From positions 21,018-85,017 of the forward strand of contig JANQLK010000011.1 in the NCBI GenBank assembly GCA_028280615.1: 64,000 bases of DNA, read 5' to 3'. Position 1 is the first letter of the stretch. The number at the start of each line of letters is the position of its first letter. A program made the position numbers and the translations under genes. The notes below the pieces were generated by a model. The model saw only the letters and a program-made list of their open reading frames with translations. It did no database searches and was not told the DNA's origin. Positions 37,066 to 45,240 of the stretch are shown here, in pieces. This DNA comes from Woeseiaceae bacterium. GTDB lineage: Bacteria; Pseudomonadota; Gammaproteobacteria; Steroidobacterales; Woeseiaceae.

Positions 37066-37518
37066 TCAGACCCCGGCGTCGATGCGAGCGAGCACTACCG
37101 GCCGAAAGCGGGACACGCAGCGTGTCGAACCGAGCCGGCGGCTGGCGAGAATCGCCGCAAGCACGAGTCCGCCGGCCGCGCCGGCCGCTGCCACGGCATC
37201 ACCCGTCCACGGACCCAGTGAGGCCAGCAGGCCGCCAGCCACCGCGCCGGCGAGCGGCCATCCGTACACGATCGACGCGGCCGGCAGCAGCGCGCGATCG
37301 GCGAGCTCGAACGCCACCGTGTCGCCCGCGGCGATGTGTAGTGTGTCAGGGACCGTCGCTTCGATGCGGCGCGAATCGCCGCTTGCGAACACGCCGGCAC
37401 CGCAGCCTTTGCCGGCCGCACAGCGCGCGCACGCGAGGGGGGCGTCGACATGAATGACAGCGAGGCGTCCATCGCCGTCCGTCGCGACCTCGATGACCCT
37501 TCCCTTGGGACTCTCCAC
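37066..37518 (-). CDS. rseC: SoxR-reducing / sigma-E regulatory protein RseC
   Basis: 150 aa from the GTG at 37518, with AGGA at normal spacing and 17 nt after rseB. The track start lies in rseB. It has a cysteine cluster CARCAAGKGCGAG at the N-terminus, then two membrane helices (LLPAASIVYGWPLAGAVAGGLLA and the following hydrophobic run). RseC/MucC positively affects sigma-E activity in some species and is related to RsxC-cluster SoxR reducers. Its role here is inferred from family and position. Confidence 0.88.
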   Translation of the reverse strand: MESPKGRVIEVATDGDGRLAVIHVDAPLACARCAAGKGCGAGVFASGDSRRIEATVPDTLHIAAGDTVAFELADRALLPAASIVYGWPLAGAVAGGLLASLGPWTGDAVAAAGAAGGLVLAAILASRRLGSTRCVSRFRPVVLARIDAGV

Positions 37519-37535
37519 GCCGGTGTCCTGTCCGG

Positions 37536-38513
37536 CTACTTCGGGCGCATGGACGACGCGATTTGTTCGACGGTCGTTTCCGGCACGCCGCCAATAGCCG
37601 TGACGCGGTGATCCTCGATCACCGTGCTGTAAGCGTTCGAGCTGCCGACGCTGGATCGCTCGCGCACGGACTTGCCCGCATCGCGATCGATGAATACCGA
37701 GACGCTGGCGACGCCGTCGCTGAACAACATGTGGATCACGGGCTGCTCGTTGCCCGGCATGACTTCCTCCTGCGTCGAGACGAGGCGGAAGCCGTTCGGC
37801 AGATCGTCGCTCTGCCACGACGCTTCGACGGTCGGCGTTACCTGTCTGGCAGGTTCGGCATACCACTTGAAACTGTGCGTGCTGTAGGTGGGCTTCAGTG
37901 CGCCGGAAACGATCGCACCGTCGAAGCGTATGTCGGCGAACTTGACCTGCTCGAGCGTCGTCCCGTCGGTGTCGATCAGGCGCGACTGCAGCGGGAAGCC
38001 GGTTTCACGGTCCAGCCACACGCGGTGCCCGAAACGAAACTCGTCGTGCGGCCGAATGGCAAGCATCACAGTCGTGCGGCCGGCCACGCGCTCCTCGCGA
38101 ACGATCGACACGTCGTACTCGCTGCCGATCTGAATGTTGCTGGACGGCAGGGTCGAAAACAGCGTGCCATGGTCGTTCCACTCTTCGACGAGCACCGACT
38201 TGCGCTCGGGGAGAACGACGTGCACCTCGCTGCCGTTACGAATGATCTCGAGTCCGTCACCCTCCTGAGCGAGGAGGCGCTCGCGGACGACTCCGTCCGA
38301 GACCGTATGAGCAACGCGCAGGACCTCTTCCTTGCCCGCCGACTCGCGAATTACCGTGCCTTCATAACTCGCCGACTGCACGGCCGATGCCATACGTGCA
38401 AGCAGCTTTGCAGGGTCGATGTCGTTGGCTGAGGCGGTTTGCGGCTGGAGAGACGAGAGACCACACACGAGGGCGAGCGTTGCCGCGGCCCGCCTGTGCC
38501 CCCCGGGGGTCAT
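37536..38513 (-). CDS. rseB: Sigma-E regulatory protein RseB/MucB
   Basis: 325 aa with an N-terminal signal peptide. Periplasmic protein that protects RseA from DegS cleavage until lipoprotein or LPS signals arrive. The N-terminal domain (YEGTVIRESAGKEEVLRVAH, later FRFGHRVWLDRETGFPLQSR) resembles LolA-fold lipoprotein carriers. The C-terminal domain contacts RseA. Overlaps rseA by 4 nt. Confidence 0.92.
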   Translation of the reverse strand: MTPGGHRRAAATLALVCGLSSLQPQTASANDIDPAKLLARMASAVQSASYEGTVIRESAGKEEVLRVAHTVSDGVVRERLLAQEGDGLEIIRNGSEVHVVLPERKSVLVEEWNDHGTLFSTLPSSNIQIGSEYDVSIVREERVAGRTTVMLAIRPHDEFRFGHRVWLDRETGFPLQSRLIDTDGTTLEQVKFADIRFDGAIVSGALKPTYSTHSFKWYAEPARQVTPTVEASWQSDDLPNGFRLVSTQEEVMPGNEQPVIHMLFSDGVASVSVFIDRDAGKSVRERSSVGSSNAYSTVIEDHRVTAIGGVPETTVEQIASSMRPK

Positions 38514-39142
38514 TCGGCGGCGGCGCCCGGGCGAGGCAGAGCCTCGTCGTTTTCGGACAGCGGGTCTTGTTCGGCGGCATCGTCTTCCGCCGCGCCGTCG
38601 ACGGCCGGGATCTCGACGAAGTCGCCGTTTGCGGGCACCGGCGCATCGACGTTGCGCAGGCGATCGGCAATCGCCACGGCGCCGCGCTCGGCTTCGGCGA
38701 TGTCGCCGTGGCTCTGCCGGTACTGGTCGAGCAGAGTGTCGGGGCCGGGCTGGGTGATCGCCACCGAGGGCTGGTCGCCGGCGTCGGTGGGAACCTCGGG
38801 CGTCGCGAACTGGCGGAAGCCGAACAGCGCCACGACGGCGACCGTCGCCGCGACCGCGAAGCCGGCCAGCGGCCGGGCGAATGCCGGCGTCACGGGCGTA
38901 TCATCAGCCATGTCGGCGGCAAACTCGCTGTCGTCGAGCGATGCAGCGATCCGCTCCCGCAACGTGTCCACACCGGCGAAACTCGGCTCACCGCGCATAA
39001 CGCGGCCGAATACCAGGTATTCCGAAACCTGCTGCCTGAGTTGCTCGTCCTGGCTCAATCTGCGTAGCAGGAGCTCGGACTCGTTGTCCGGCAACTCGCC
39101 ATCGACGAAAGCCGACAGTTGCATCTTTATCGCTTCGTTCAT
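38510..39142 (-). CDS. rseA: Anti-sigma-E factor RseA/MucA
   Basis: 210 aa from the ATG at 39142 (a GTG codon directly upstream is the alternative). The cytoplasmic N-terminal domain MQLSAFVDGELPDNESELLL is the RseA/MucA sigma-binding fold. One membrane helix lies at about residues 95-112 (LAGFAVAATVAVVALFGF), followed by a periplasmic tail rich in acidic residues and proline. It holds sigma-E inactive until regulated proteolysis. Second gene after rpoE. Confidence 0.92.
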   Translation of the reverse strand: MNEAIKMQLSAFVDGELPDNESELLLRRLSQDEQLRQQVSEYLVFGRVMRGEPSFAGVDTLRERIAASLDDSEFAADMADDTPVTPAFARPLAGFAVAATVAVVALFGFRQFATPEVPTDAGDQPSVAITQPGPDTLLDQYRQSHGDIAEAERGAVAIADRLRNVDAPVPANGDFVEIPAVDGAAEDDAAEQDPLSENDEALPRPGAAAE

Positions 39143-39188
39143 CACTCACCACACCCGGGCTTCGAACCCGTGCCATCGGTCAATTATA

Positions 39189-39764
39189 CTATCGAATCAG
39201 GCCGCCGACCTTTTTCGAAATCGCGTCTCGCGCCCTGAAAATCCTGGACCGTACGGTCCCCACAGGGCATTCCATCGTCTGGGCAATCTCTTCGTAGCTC
39301 ATCCCGTCCAGTTCGCGAAGAATGATCGCCGTCCTCAGATCGTCCGGCAGACCCTGAATAGCCTTTTCGACGGTCTCCTTGAGCTCCTTGCTCATCGACA
39401 CGGCCTCCGGCGTGTCGGTGTCCTTGAGTTTCGCGTGCAGGTCGTACTGTTCCGGGTCCTGCAGGTCCAACTCGATGTCCATCGGGCGGCGCCGCTGCGC
39501 AGCCAGGTGGTTTTTCGCGGTGTTCACAGCGATCCGGTAAAGCCACGTATAGAACGCGCTGTCGCCGCGAAACCGCGGTAACGCCCGGTAGGCCTTGATG
39601 AAGGCTTCCTGCGTTATGTCCAGCGCCTGTTCCGGGTCGCGGACGTAACGCATGACGAGGTTGACGATCTTGTGCTGGTACTTGAGCACCAGCATGTCGA
39701 ACGCCCCCTTGTCGCCCTTTTGAACCCGCCTGACGAGCGTTTTATCCGTCGACTCATTCGACAT
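39189..39764 (-). CDS. rpoE: Extracytoplasmic-stress sigma factor RpoE/AlgU
   Basis: 191 aa from the ATG at 39764 (MSNESTDKTLVRRVQKGDKG), which aligns with the E. coli RpoE start; the track start is 16 codons earlier. Region 2 DITQEAFIKAYRALPRFRGDSAFYTWLYRIAVNTAKN and region 4 LRELDGMSYEEIAQTMECPVGTVRSRIFRARDAI are close to E. coli. It directs envelope-stress transcription. A sigma-E-type promoter upstream suggests autoregulation. It heads the rpoE-rseA-rseB-rseC run. Confidence 0.97.
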   Translation of the reverse strand: MSNESTDKTLVRRVQKGDKGAFDMLVLKYQHKIVNLVMRYVRDPEQALDITQEAFIKAYRALPRFRGDSAFYTWLYRIAVNTAKNHLAAQRRRPMDIELDLQDPEQYDLHAKLKDTDTPEAVSMSKELKETVEKAIQGLPDDLRTAIILRELDGMSYEEIAQTMECPVGTVRSRIFRARDAISKKVGGLIR

Positions 39765-39810
39765 CCGCGCTCGCCCGCCGGAATCCCTGGCGTTGCCGTT
39801 CGTTGCCGTC

Positions 39811-39838
39811 ATAGACCGGCCGAAGGGTCGAAAGTTCT
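39811..39838 (-). promoter_or_regulatory. Sigma-E (RpoE/AlgU) type promoter of rpoE
   Basis: On the minus strand AGAACTT (39832-39838) is followed after 14 nt by GGTCTAT (39811-39817). Measured from AACTT to TCTAT the gap is 16 nt, the usual spacing for GGAACTT-N16-TCTRA sigma-E promoters. The start of transcription would lie about 40 nt before the rpoE ATG, implying the known self-activation loop. The other ~150 nt upstream of rpoE show no gene. Confidence 0.7.
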
Positions 39839-39937
39839 GTTGTTTGGTGCGAATTCATGGCTTTTCCAGGGCCTTTTCGACGGCCGGGGGCCGCTCGGGC
39901 GCAGAGCTCTCCCGCGCGCCCGACGCTGACGCGGATG

Positions 39938-40378
39938 TTAGCACGCGGACAGGTGCCGGCAAATGACCTGCAGGCGCCGCCACTCCTTGTTTTTCAAGCG
40001 TTTATCGCATTCAGGTGGGTACAGCACGAGTTCGCCCCAGCGCCCCCGGCCCGAACTCCGGAAACGCAGCCAGGCCATCCGCGGGTAGACCGTCGTACCG
40101 GCCGTCAAACGGGTCACGAACGACCGACCGCCGCCCGTCAGGACCCGGACGCTGCCGTCGCAGCCGATTTCGTAGCCGCGTGCGAGCGCCGAATGTCGCC
40201 GGTGGCGAAGAATCCCCACAACCGAGAGCAACAGCCAGGCGGCCCAGAGGCCGGCCCTCAGGGACCAGCCGACCGGCAGCATACCGAGCGACAAGAGGCC
40301 AAGAGCAGCGAGGCAGACGCCGAGGCCCACAACGGTACGGCGGCCGCGTTTTTCAGGTGTGATCCTGGCTGAGTACAT
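39938..40378 (-). CDS. ygfX: YgfX/CptA-family membrane protein
   Basis: About 146 aa. The ATG at 40378 is used, with 40390 as an equally placed alternative; both overlap the end of sdhE. Two hydrophobic segments near the N-terminus (VVGLGVCLAALGLLSLGMLP and RAGLWAAWLLLSVVGIL) are followed by a basic cytoplasmic domain. This is the YgfX layout, and in E. coli ygfX follows sdhE (ygfY) in the same way. Described there as affecting cell-division proteins (toxin CptA); that role is disputed. Similarity is modest, so context carries much of the call. Confidence 0.75.
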   Translation of the reverse strand: MYSARITPEKRGRRTVVGLGVCLAALGLLSLGMLPVGWSLRAGLWAAWLLLSVVGILRHRRHSALARGYEIGCDGSVRVLTGGGRSFVTRLTAGTTVYPRMAWLRFRSSGRGRWGELVLYPPECDKRLKNKEWRRLQVICRHLSAC

Positions 40379-40598
40379 GCCGGACGACATCGGCGATGGC
40401 GGGGTCCAAGGGTGCCTTGCGATTCAACAGATAGTCCACGAGCACGGGATCGGGAAGGTCCAAAAACGTGGCGAACGCGGACTTTTCCTCCACATCGGCT
40501 CGAGCATAGCGGCGTTCGAGGTAGCCCAGCAGCAGCGCATCGAGTTCCTTCATCCCCCGCCGGCATTGCCAGCGCAGGCGCGGCATCTCATCCGTCAT
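40353..40598 (-). CDS. sdhE: FAD assembly factor SdhE
   Basis: 81 aa. Contains QCRRGMKELDALLLGYLERRY with the essential RGxxE motif (Arg14-Gly15, Glu18) and the acidic ... LDLPDPVLVDYLL segment. SdhE promotes covalent attachment of FAD to SdhA. It follows sdhB directly here, whereas in E. coli it is unlinked to the sdh genes. The 3' end overlaps ygfX. Confidence 0.94.
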   Translation of the reverse strand: MTDEMPRLRWQCRRGMKELDALLLGYLERRYARADVEEKSAFATFLDLPDPVLVDYLLNRKAPLDPAIADVVRHVLSQDHT

Positions 40599-40625
40599 GC
40601 TCAGCCGTCCTGCCGGGTCGGGGGC

Positions 40626-41408
40626 TTAGTGCCGGCGCTCCGCGAGCATTTTCTTGGTTTCGGCGATCGCCCTGGCCGGGTTCAGTCCTTTCGGGCAGGT
40701 TTGCGTGCAGTTCATGATCGTATGGCAGCGATACAGCCTGAACGGATCCTCGAGGTGATCGAGGCGCTCGCCGGTTGCGTCGTCCCGGCTGTCCACGAGC
40801 CAGCGGTAGGCCGCAAGCAGCGTGGCAGGGCCGAGATAGCGATCGCTGTTCCACCAGTAGCTCGGGCAACTCGTCGAACAGCAGGCGCACAGGATACAGG
40901 CGGACGGCTCATCGATGAGCTCCTGGTCCTGTTTCGACTGCAGCCGCTCGCGGTCCGGCGGTGGCGGCGTGCGGGTCTGCAGCCAGGGCTTGATCGACGC
41001 GTACTGGGCGTAGAAATCGGTCAGATCCGGCACGAGATCCTTGACCACCGGCATGTGCGGCAGGGGGTAGATCTTGACCTCGCCCTTGACGGCGTCGGCC
41101 GCCGAAATGCAGGCCAGCGTGTTGCCGCCATCGATGTTCATCGCGCAGCTGCCGCAGATGCCCTCGCGGCAGCTGCGGCGAAACGTCAGCGTCGGATCGA
41201 TTTCGTTCTTGATCTTGATGAGCGCGTCGAGAACCATCGGCCCGCAGCTGTCCATGTCGACGTCGTAGGTATCGACTCTCGGGTTGTCGCCGGAATCCGG
41301 GTCGTAGCGATAGATCGCGAAGCGCCTGACGTTGCTCGCGCCCTCGGGGGCATCGAAATGGCGGCCCTTTGTGATCCTCGAATTCTTCGGCAGTGTGAAT
41401 TCAGCCAT
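40626..41408 (-). CDS. sdhB: Succinate dehydrogenase iron-sulfur subunit
   Basis: 260 aa. Ligands for the [2Fe-2S] cluster are in [15 protein letters not shown]; those for the [4Fe-4S] and [3Fe-4S] clusters are in [12 protein letters not shown] and [17 protein letters not shown]. Electrons pass from SdhA to quinone through it. It lies 10 nt downstream of sdhA. Confidence 0.97.
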   Translation of the reverse strand: MAEFTLPKNSRITKGRHFDAPEGASNVRRFAIYRYDPDSGDNPRVDTYDVDMDSCGPMVLDALIKIKNEIDPTLTFRRSCREGICGSCAMNIDGGNTLACISAADAVKGEVKIYPLPHMPVVKDLVPDLTDFYAQYASIKPWLQTRTPPPPDRERLQSKQDQELIDEPSACILCACCSTSCPSYWWNSDRYLGPATLLAAYRWLVDSRDDATGERLDHLEDPFRLYRCHTIMNCTQTCPKGLNPARAIAETKKMLAERRH

Positions 41409-41418
41409 GTATCAGGTC

Positions 41419-43203
41419 CTAGTAAACGCGTGCTTTCGGCGGCACCGCGGCGACCTCGTCGGTCAGCGGCTGCTCGTGAACGGGTCGGTAGTCGAAGCGC
41501 ACCGAGCCGTCGTCATTCACCCAGGCCAGCGTGTGCTTCATCCAGCTCCGGTCGTCGCGATCCGGGAAATCCTCGCGCGCGTGGGCGCCACGGCTTTCCT
41601 GCCGGTTGGCCGCGGACTCGATGGTCGCCATGGCGTTCAATAGCAGGTTTTCGAGCTCCATCGTTTCGACGAGATCGGTGTTCCAGATCAGCGAGCGGTC
41701 CTGGACCTTGACGTCGGCGAACGATGCGAACGTCTCGCGCATCTTGCCGACACCCTCGGTGAGGCTCTCGCCGGTGCGGAAGACGGCCGCGTAACTCTGC
41801 ATCGTGCGCTGCATCTCGAGGCGGATCTCGGAGGTCAGGCGGCTGCCGTCTGCATGCCGCAGCCGGTCCAGGCGCTCGACACTGTCGTGACCGGCATCGT
41901 CCGCCAGCGGCTTGTGCCGCGCATCGGGCGTCATCGTGTCCTTGAGGTGCCTGGCAGCGGCACGGCCGAACACGACCAGGTCGAGCAGCGAGTTCGAGCC
42001 GAGGCGGTTGGCGCCATGCACCGACACGCACGCCGCCTCGCCCACCGCAATCAGGCCCGGCACGACCGATTCGGGGTTGCCGTTCCTGTGCGTGACGACC
42101 TCGCCCTTGTAGTTCGCCGGGATGCCGCCCATGTTGTAGTGCACGGTCGGCAGTACCGGGATCGGTGCCTTGGTCACGTCGACGCCCGCAAAGATCCGCG
42201 CGGTCTCGGCAATGCCCGGCAGCCGCTCCTCGATGACCTCGGGACCCAGATGCTCGAGATGCAGGTAGATGTGGTCCTGCTCGTCGCCGACGCCGCGGCC
42301 CTCGCGAATCTCGATCGTCATCGAGCGGCTGACGACGTCGCGCGACGCGAGGTCCTTGGCGTTCGGCGCGTAGCGCTCCATGAACCGCTCGCCCTCCGAG
42401 TTGGTCAGATAGCCGCCCTCGCCGCGCGAGCCTTCCGTGATCAGGCAGCCCGAGCCGTAGATGCCGGTTGGGTGGAACTGCACGAATTCCATGTCCTGCA
42501 TCGGCAGGCCTGCCCGCAGCACCATGGCATTGCCGTCACCCGTGCACGTGTGTGCGGACGTGCACGAGAAGTAGGCGCGACCGTAGCCGCCCGTCGCGAG
42601 GATGACCTGGTGGGCGCGGAAGCGGTGCAGCCTGCCCGTCGCCATGTCGAGCGCAACGACGCCACGGCAGACGCCATCCTCCATCATCAGGTCGATTGCG
42701 AAATACTCGATGAAGAACTCCGCGTCGTGGGCCAGCGACTGCTGGTACAGCGTATGCAACATCGCGTGGCCCGTGCGGTCCGCGGCCGCGCAGGTCCGCT
42801 GCGCCGTGCCTTCGCCGTAGTTGGTCGTCATGCCGCCGAACGGCCGCTGGTAGATGCGGCCGTCCTCGGTACGCGAGAACGGTACGCCGTAGTGTTCGAG
42901 CTCGATGACGGCGTCGGGCGCCTCCTTGCACATGTACTCGATGGCGTCCTGGTCGCCGAGCCAGTCCGAGCCCTTGATCGTGTCGTACATGTGCCAGCGC
43001 CAGTCGTCCTCGCCCATGTTGCCGAGCGCCGCGCTGATGCCGCCCTGCGCCGCGACCGTGTGGCTGCGGGTCGGGAATACCTTGGTCACGCAGGCGACCT
43101 TGAAGCCGGCCTCCGCAAGGCCGAACGTGGCGCGCAGGCCGGCGCCGCCCGCGCCGACGACGATGACGTCGTAGCTATGGTCGATGAATTCGTAGTCGCT
43201 CAT
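41419..43203 (-). CDS. sdhA: Succinate dehydrogenase flavoprotein subunit
   Basis: 594 aa from the ATG at 43203, overlapping the sdhD stop by 4 nt; the track start lies within sdhD. FAD-binding [13 protein letters not shown], the flavinylation His in [35 protein letters not shown] and the active-site Arg region are intact. It oxidises succinate to fumarate in the TCA cycle. Its maturation factors SdhE and SdhAF4 are encoded in the same operon. Confidence 0.98.
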   Translation of the reverse strand: MSDYEFIDHSYDVIVVGAGGAGLRATFGLAEAGFKVACVTKVFPTRSHTVAAQGGISAALGNMGEDDWRWHMYDTIKGSDWLGDQDAIEYMCKEAPDAVIELEHYGVPFSRTEDGRIYQRPFGGMTTNYGEGTAQRTCAAADRTGHAMLHTLYQQSLAHDAEFFIEYFAIDLMMEDGVCRGVVALDMATGRLHRFRAHQVILATGGYGRAYFSCTSAHTCTGDGNAMVLRAGLPMQDMEFVQFHPTGIYGSGCLITEGSRGEGGYLTNSEGERFMERYAPNAKDLASRDVVSRSMTIEIREGRGVGDEQDHIYLHLEHLGPEVIEERLPGIAETARIFAGVDVTKAPIPVLPTVHYNMGGIPANYKGEVVTHRNGNPESVVPGLIAVGEAACVSVHGANRLGSNSLLDLVVFGRAAARHLKDTMTPDARHKPLADDAGHDSVERLDRLRHADGSRLTSEIRLEMQRTMQSYAAVFRTGESLTEGVGKMRETFASFADVKVQDRSLIWNTDLVETMELENLLLNAMATIESAANRQESRGAHAREDFPDRDDRSWMKHTLAWVNDDGSVRFDYRPVHEQPLTDEVAAVPPKARVY

Positions 43204-43580
43204 GAACCGAGCCCTATCCTCAGGACGGCGTACACGGAGGCGATCGCGAGAAACGCGTGTATGAAACGCGACCCGATCAGGTAAACGGTCTTGAGACCGG
43301 CCGCGTGCACATAGTCCTCGATAACGACCTGCACGCCGAGCCAGGAGTGGTAGGCGACGGTCAGGCACAGAAGCGACATGAGCACGGCGTTGATCGGGCT
43401 CTGGAAGAATCGGAACACGTCCAGGTAGGTCAGCGACTCGATCGTGGCCATCGAATACAGGAACCAGAGGCCGAGCAAGGCGAGCGCGATTGCCGAAATC
43501 CTCTGGCTCACGAAGTGATCGGTGCCGTCCTTCGCGCTGCCGTGGCCCAGAACCCGGCCCAGGGGTGAGCGCAGACTCAT
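43200..43580 (-). CDS. sdhD: Succinate dehydrogenase membrane anchor subunit
   Basis: 126 aa with three hydrophobic helices ([52 protein letters not shown]). The conserved haem-side histidine and the [13 protein letters not shown] block are present. Chained to sdhC and sdhA by 4-nt overlaps. Confidence 0.94.
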   Translation of the reverse strand: MSLRSPLGRVLGHGSAKDGTDHFVSQRISAIALALLGLWFLYSMATIESLTYLDVFRFFQSPINAVLMSLLCLTVAYHSWLGVQVVIEDYVHAAGLKTVYLIGSRFIHAFLAIASVYAVLRIGLGS

Positions 43581-43954
43581 AGCCTAAGCAACCAGAATAC
43601 CGCCGTGAGCACGGCAGCAACGATCAGCACGGCCCAGGCCGACGCATTCGCCTGGCTGCGTTCGAACCCGCGCCCGGTATCCCAGACGAGGTGGCGGATG
43701 CCGTTGCCCAGGTGCACGAAGAAGGCCAACGTCCAGCCGATCAGCAGCACGATACCGATGGGCGAGCCCATCAAGACCCGGAAGTACTGGTACTGCTCGG
43801 GCCCGGCAGCGGCGTTCGTGAGCCATGCCGCCAGCACGATCAGCCCGAGCGCCATCGCGACACCGGTCATGCGGTGCAGGATGGACAACAGCATCGTGAT
43901 CGGCCAGCGGTAAATCGACAGGTGCGGCGACAGCGGTCGGCCGTGATTACTCAT
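43577..43954 (-). CDS. sdhC: Succinate dehydrogenase cytochrome b556 subunit
   Basis: 125 aa from the ATG at 43954 with AGGAC ten bases upstream; the track adds 12 residues. [25 protein letters not shown] and [16 protein letters not shown] are the classic SdhC motifs, the second containing the haem b His. Three membrane helices. It lies 32 nt downstream of the sdhAF4-like gene. Confidence 0.96.
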   Translation of the reverse strand: MSNHGRPLSPHLSIYRWPITMLLSILHRMTGVAMALGLIVLAAWLTNAAAGPEQYQYFRVLMGSPIGIVLLIGWTLAFFVHLGNGIRHLVWDTGRGFERSQANASAWAVLIVAAVLTAVFWLLRL

Positions 43955-43986
43955 GTGGAAGATGTCCTGGCGTGGTGTTCGCGAAT

Positions 43987-44172
43987 TCAAAAGTCGATGC
44001 AGCGGCCGTTTTTTTCCCAGTCGCCGTAGCGGCTCGGATCCGGGCCCTTGCGCCCGCCGACTTCTTTGGCCAGCTCGTCCGTGTCCCTGGCAACTGCGGT
44101 ATCCTCGGTCGACCGGCGATCGGGCTTGGGATCGCCGCTATCGGTACTATCTCGTTGAGATGCGCTTTTCAT
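43987..44172 (-). CDS. Succinate dehydrogenase assembly factor 4-like (DUF1674)
   Basis: 61 aa. The C-terminal GGRKGPDPSRYGDWEKNGRC is the diagnostic DUF1674/SDHAF4 motif; the N-terminal half is polar and low complexity. In mitochondria SDHAF4 binds flavinylated SdhA and shields it until it joins SdhB. The gene heads the sdh operon, which supports the same task here. The ATG is preceded by no Shine-Dalgarno, and a predicted -10 lies only about 8 nt upstream, so the mRNA may be leaderless. Confidence 0.88.
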   Translation of the reverse strand: MKSASQRDSTDSGDPKPDRRSTEDTAVARDTDELAKEVGGRKGPDPSRYGDWEKNGRCIDF

Positions 44173-44179
44173 GCCGTGA

Positions 44180-44208
44180 ATTATGCCAGAGGCAATCGTA
44201 TGGCTGAA
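44180..44208 (-). promoter_or_regulatory. Predicted sigma-70 promoter of the sdh operon
   Basis: Minus-strand CATAAT (44180-44185), preceded by TGG, with a weak -35 TTCAGC (44203-44208) 17 bp upstream. It overlaps the ygfZ start on the other strand. Transcription would begin at or beside the sdhAF4 ATG. Confidence 0.4.
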
Positions 44209-44880
44209 CTCCCTTCTGTAACGATTCTTGTCGCAGGCAGCGATGCCCGCGACTTTCTGCAGAACCAGCTGACCCAGGACATCGATCCGCTCGGCGATGA
44301 CAATCGCGGGCCGATCTTAAGCGCCTGGTGCAATCCGAAAGGACGGGTTATCGCGCTGCTGCGTGTGTCTTGGACGGGCGACGGATTCGGCCTGACGCTG
44401 CCCGCCGAGCTGGCCGACCCGGTGGTGAAGCGGCTCACGATGTTCAGGTTTCGTTCGAAGGTCAGTTTCGACACGCGAGAGGCGACGGCCGACGAAGCGG
44501 TCGATGCGCTGACGGCCCTCAGGAACGGCATCGCACACGTCGGAGCCGAGCAGTCCGAATCGTTCACGCCGCACATGCTCAATCTCGACCTGCTGGACGT
44601 CGTAAGCCTAGACAAGGGCTGCTACCCGGGCCAGGAAATCGTCGCCCGGACGCACTACCGCGGCGCGACCAAGCGGCGGATGTTTCGCTTCGAGAGCAGC
44701 GGGCCCGTGGCCGTCCGGGACGCCGTCCTGGACGACAGCGGCAAGAGCATCGGCGAGGTCGTCAATGCGATCGGCACCGACCTCCTGGCCGTCTTGCCCG
44801 TTACCGCGGCGGACAGCTCGCTCCGCTCGGGCGACGCCGAACTGACGCGCCGGCCGCTGCCCTACGCGCTGCCCGACTAG
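44200..44880 (+). CDS. ygfZ: Folate-binding protein YgfZ
   Basis: 226 aa from the ATG at 44200; the longer track start runs through sdhAF4 antisense. Contains the family signature KGCYPGQEIVARTHYRG with the redox-active Cys, and a GcvT-like fold (DFLQNQLTQDID). YgfZ helps keep iron-sulfur enzymes functional in a tetrahydrofolate-dependent way. It is divergent from the sdh operon, whose SdhB carries three Fe-S clusters. Shorter than E. coli YgfZ (about 326 aa), with the middle domain reduced. The 3' end overlaps the DUF427 gene by 4 nt. Confidence 0.9.
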   Translation: MAELPSVTILVAGSDARDFLQNQLTQDIDPLGDDNRGPILSAWCNPKGRVIALLRVSWTGDGFGLTLPAELADPVVKRLTMFRFRSKVSFDTREATADEAVDALTALRNGIAHVGAEQSESFTPHMLNLDLLDVVSLDKGCYPGQEIVARTHYRGATKRRMFRFESSGPVAVRDAVLDDSGKSIGEVVNAIGTDLLAVLPVTAADSSLRSGDAELTRRPLPYALPD

Positions 44881-45158
44881 GGCGTTACCTCGACGCCCCG
44901 CCAGAACGCAACGCGGCCCTTGATCTCGGCGGCGGCCTCCTTCGGCTCGGCGTAGTACCACGCGGCGTCGGCGTTGGTCTCGCCGTCGACCCCAATCGAG
45001 TAGTAGTTCGCCGTGCCCTTCCAGGGGCAGATCGTCGTCTTGTCGGAGTCGATGAGGAACTCGTCCCTGACGCTCTCGCGCGGGAAGTAGTGGTTGCCTT
45101 CAACGATGACGGTGTCGTCGGACTCGGCGATCGTGTGGCCGTTCCAGGTGGCTTTCAT
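44877..45158 (-). CDS. DUF427-domain protein
   Basis: 93 aa. The complete protein matches the small DUF427 family: MKATWNGHTIAESDDTVIVE, NHYFPRESV, CPWKGTANYYSI and ADAAWYYAEPKEAAAEIKGRVAFW. Function is unknown and no enzyme activity is established. Its ribosome site GGAGA lies in the 3' arm of a perfect 6-bp hairpin. Confidence 0.88.
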   Translation of the reverse strand: MKATWNGHTIAESDDTVIVEGNHYFPRESVRDEFLIDSDKTTICPWKGTANYYSIGVDGETNADAAWYYAEPKEAAAEIKGRVAFWRGVEVTP

Positions 45159-45163
45159 GTGAG

Positions 45164-45182
45164 GTCTCCGGCGAGTGGAGAC
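45164..45182 (-). promoter_or_regulatory. Hairpin enclosing the DUF427 ribosome-binding site
   Basis: Minus-strand GTCTCC-ACTCGCC-GGAGAC forms a 6-bp perfect stem. GGAGA, six bases before the DUF427 ATG, is the only Shine-Dalgarno candidate and is paired in the stem. It may limit translation. The rest of the 82-nt gap after the HIT gene holds nothing else. Confidence 0.35.
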
Positions 45183-45240
45183 TCCGACATGGACGCGATC
45201 CCTCAGGGTTCAAGTGCCGGGGTGTGCCGAGTGAATCTCA

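Noticed and set aside
41854-43284. 476-aa plus-strand ORF
   Set aside because: Antisense to sdhA; composition typical of shadows in GC-rich DNA.
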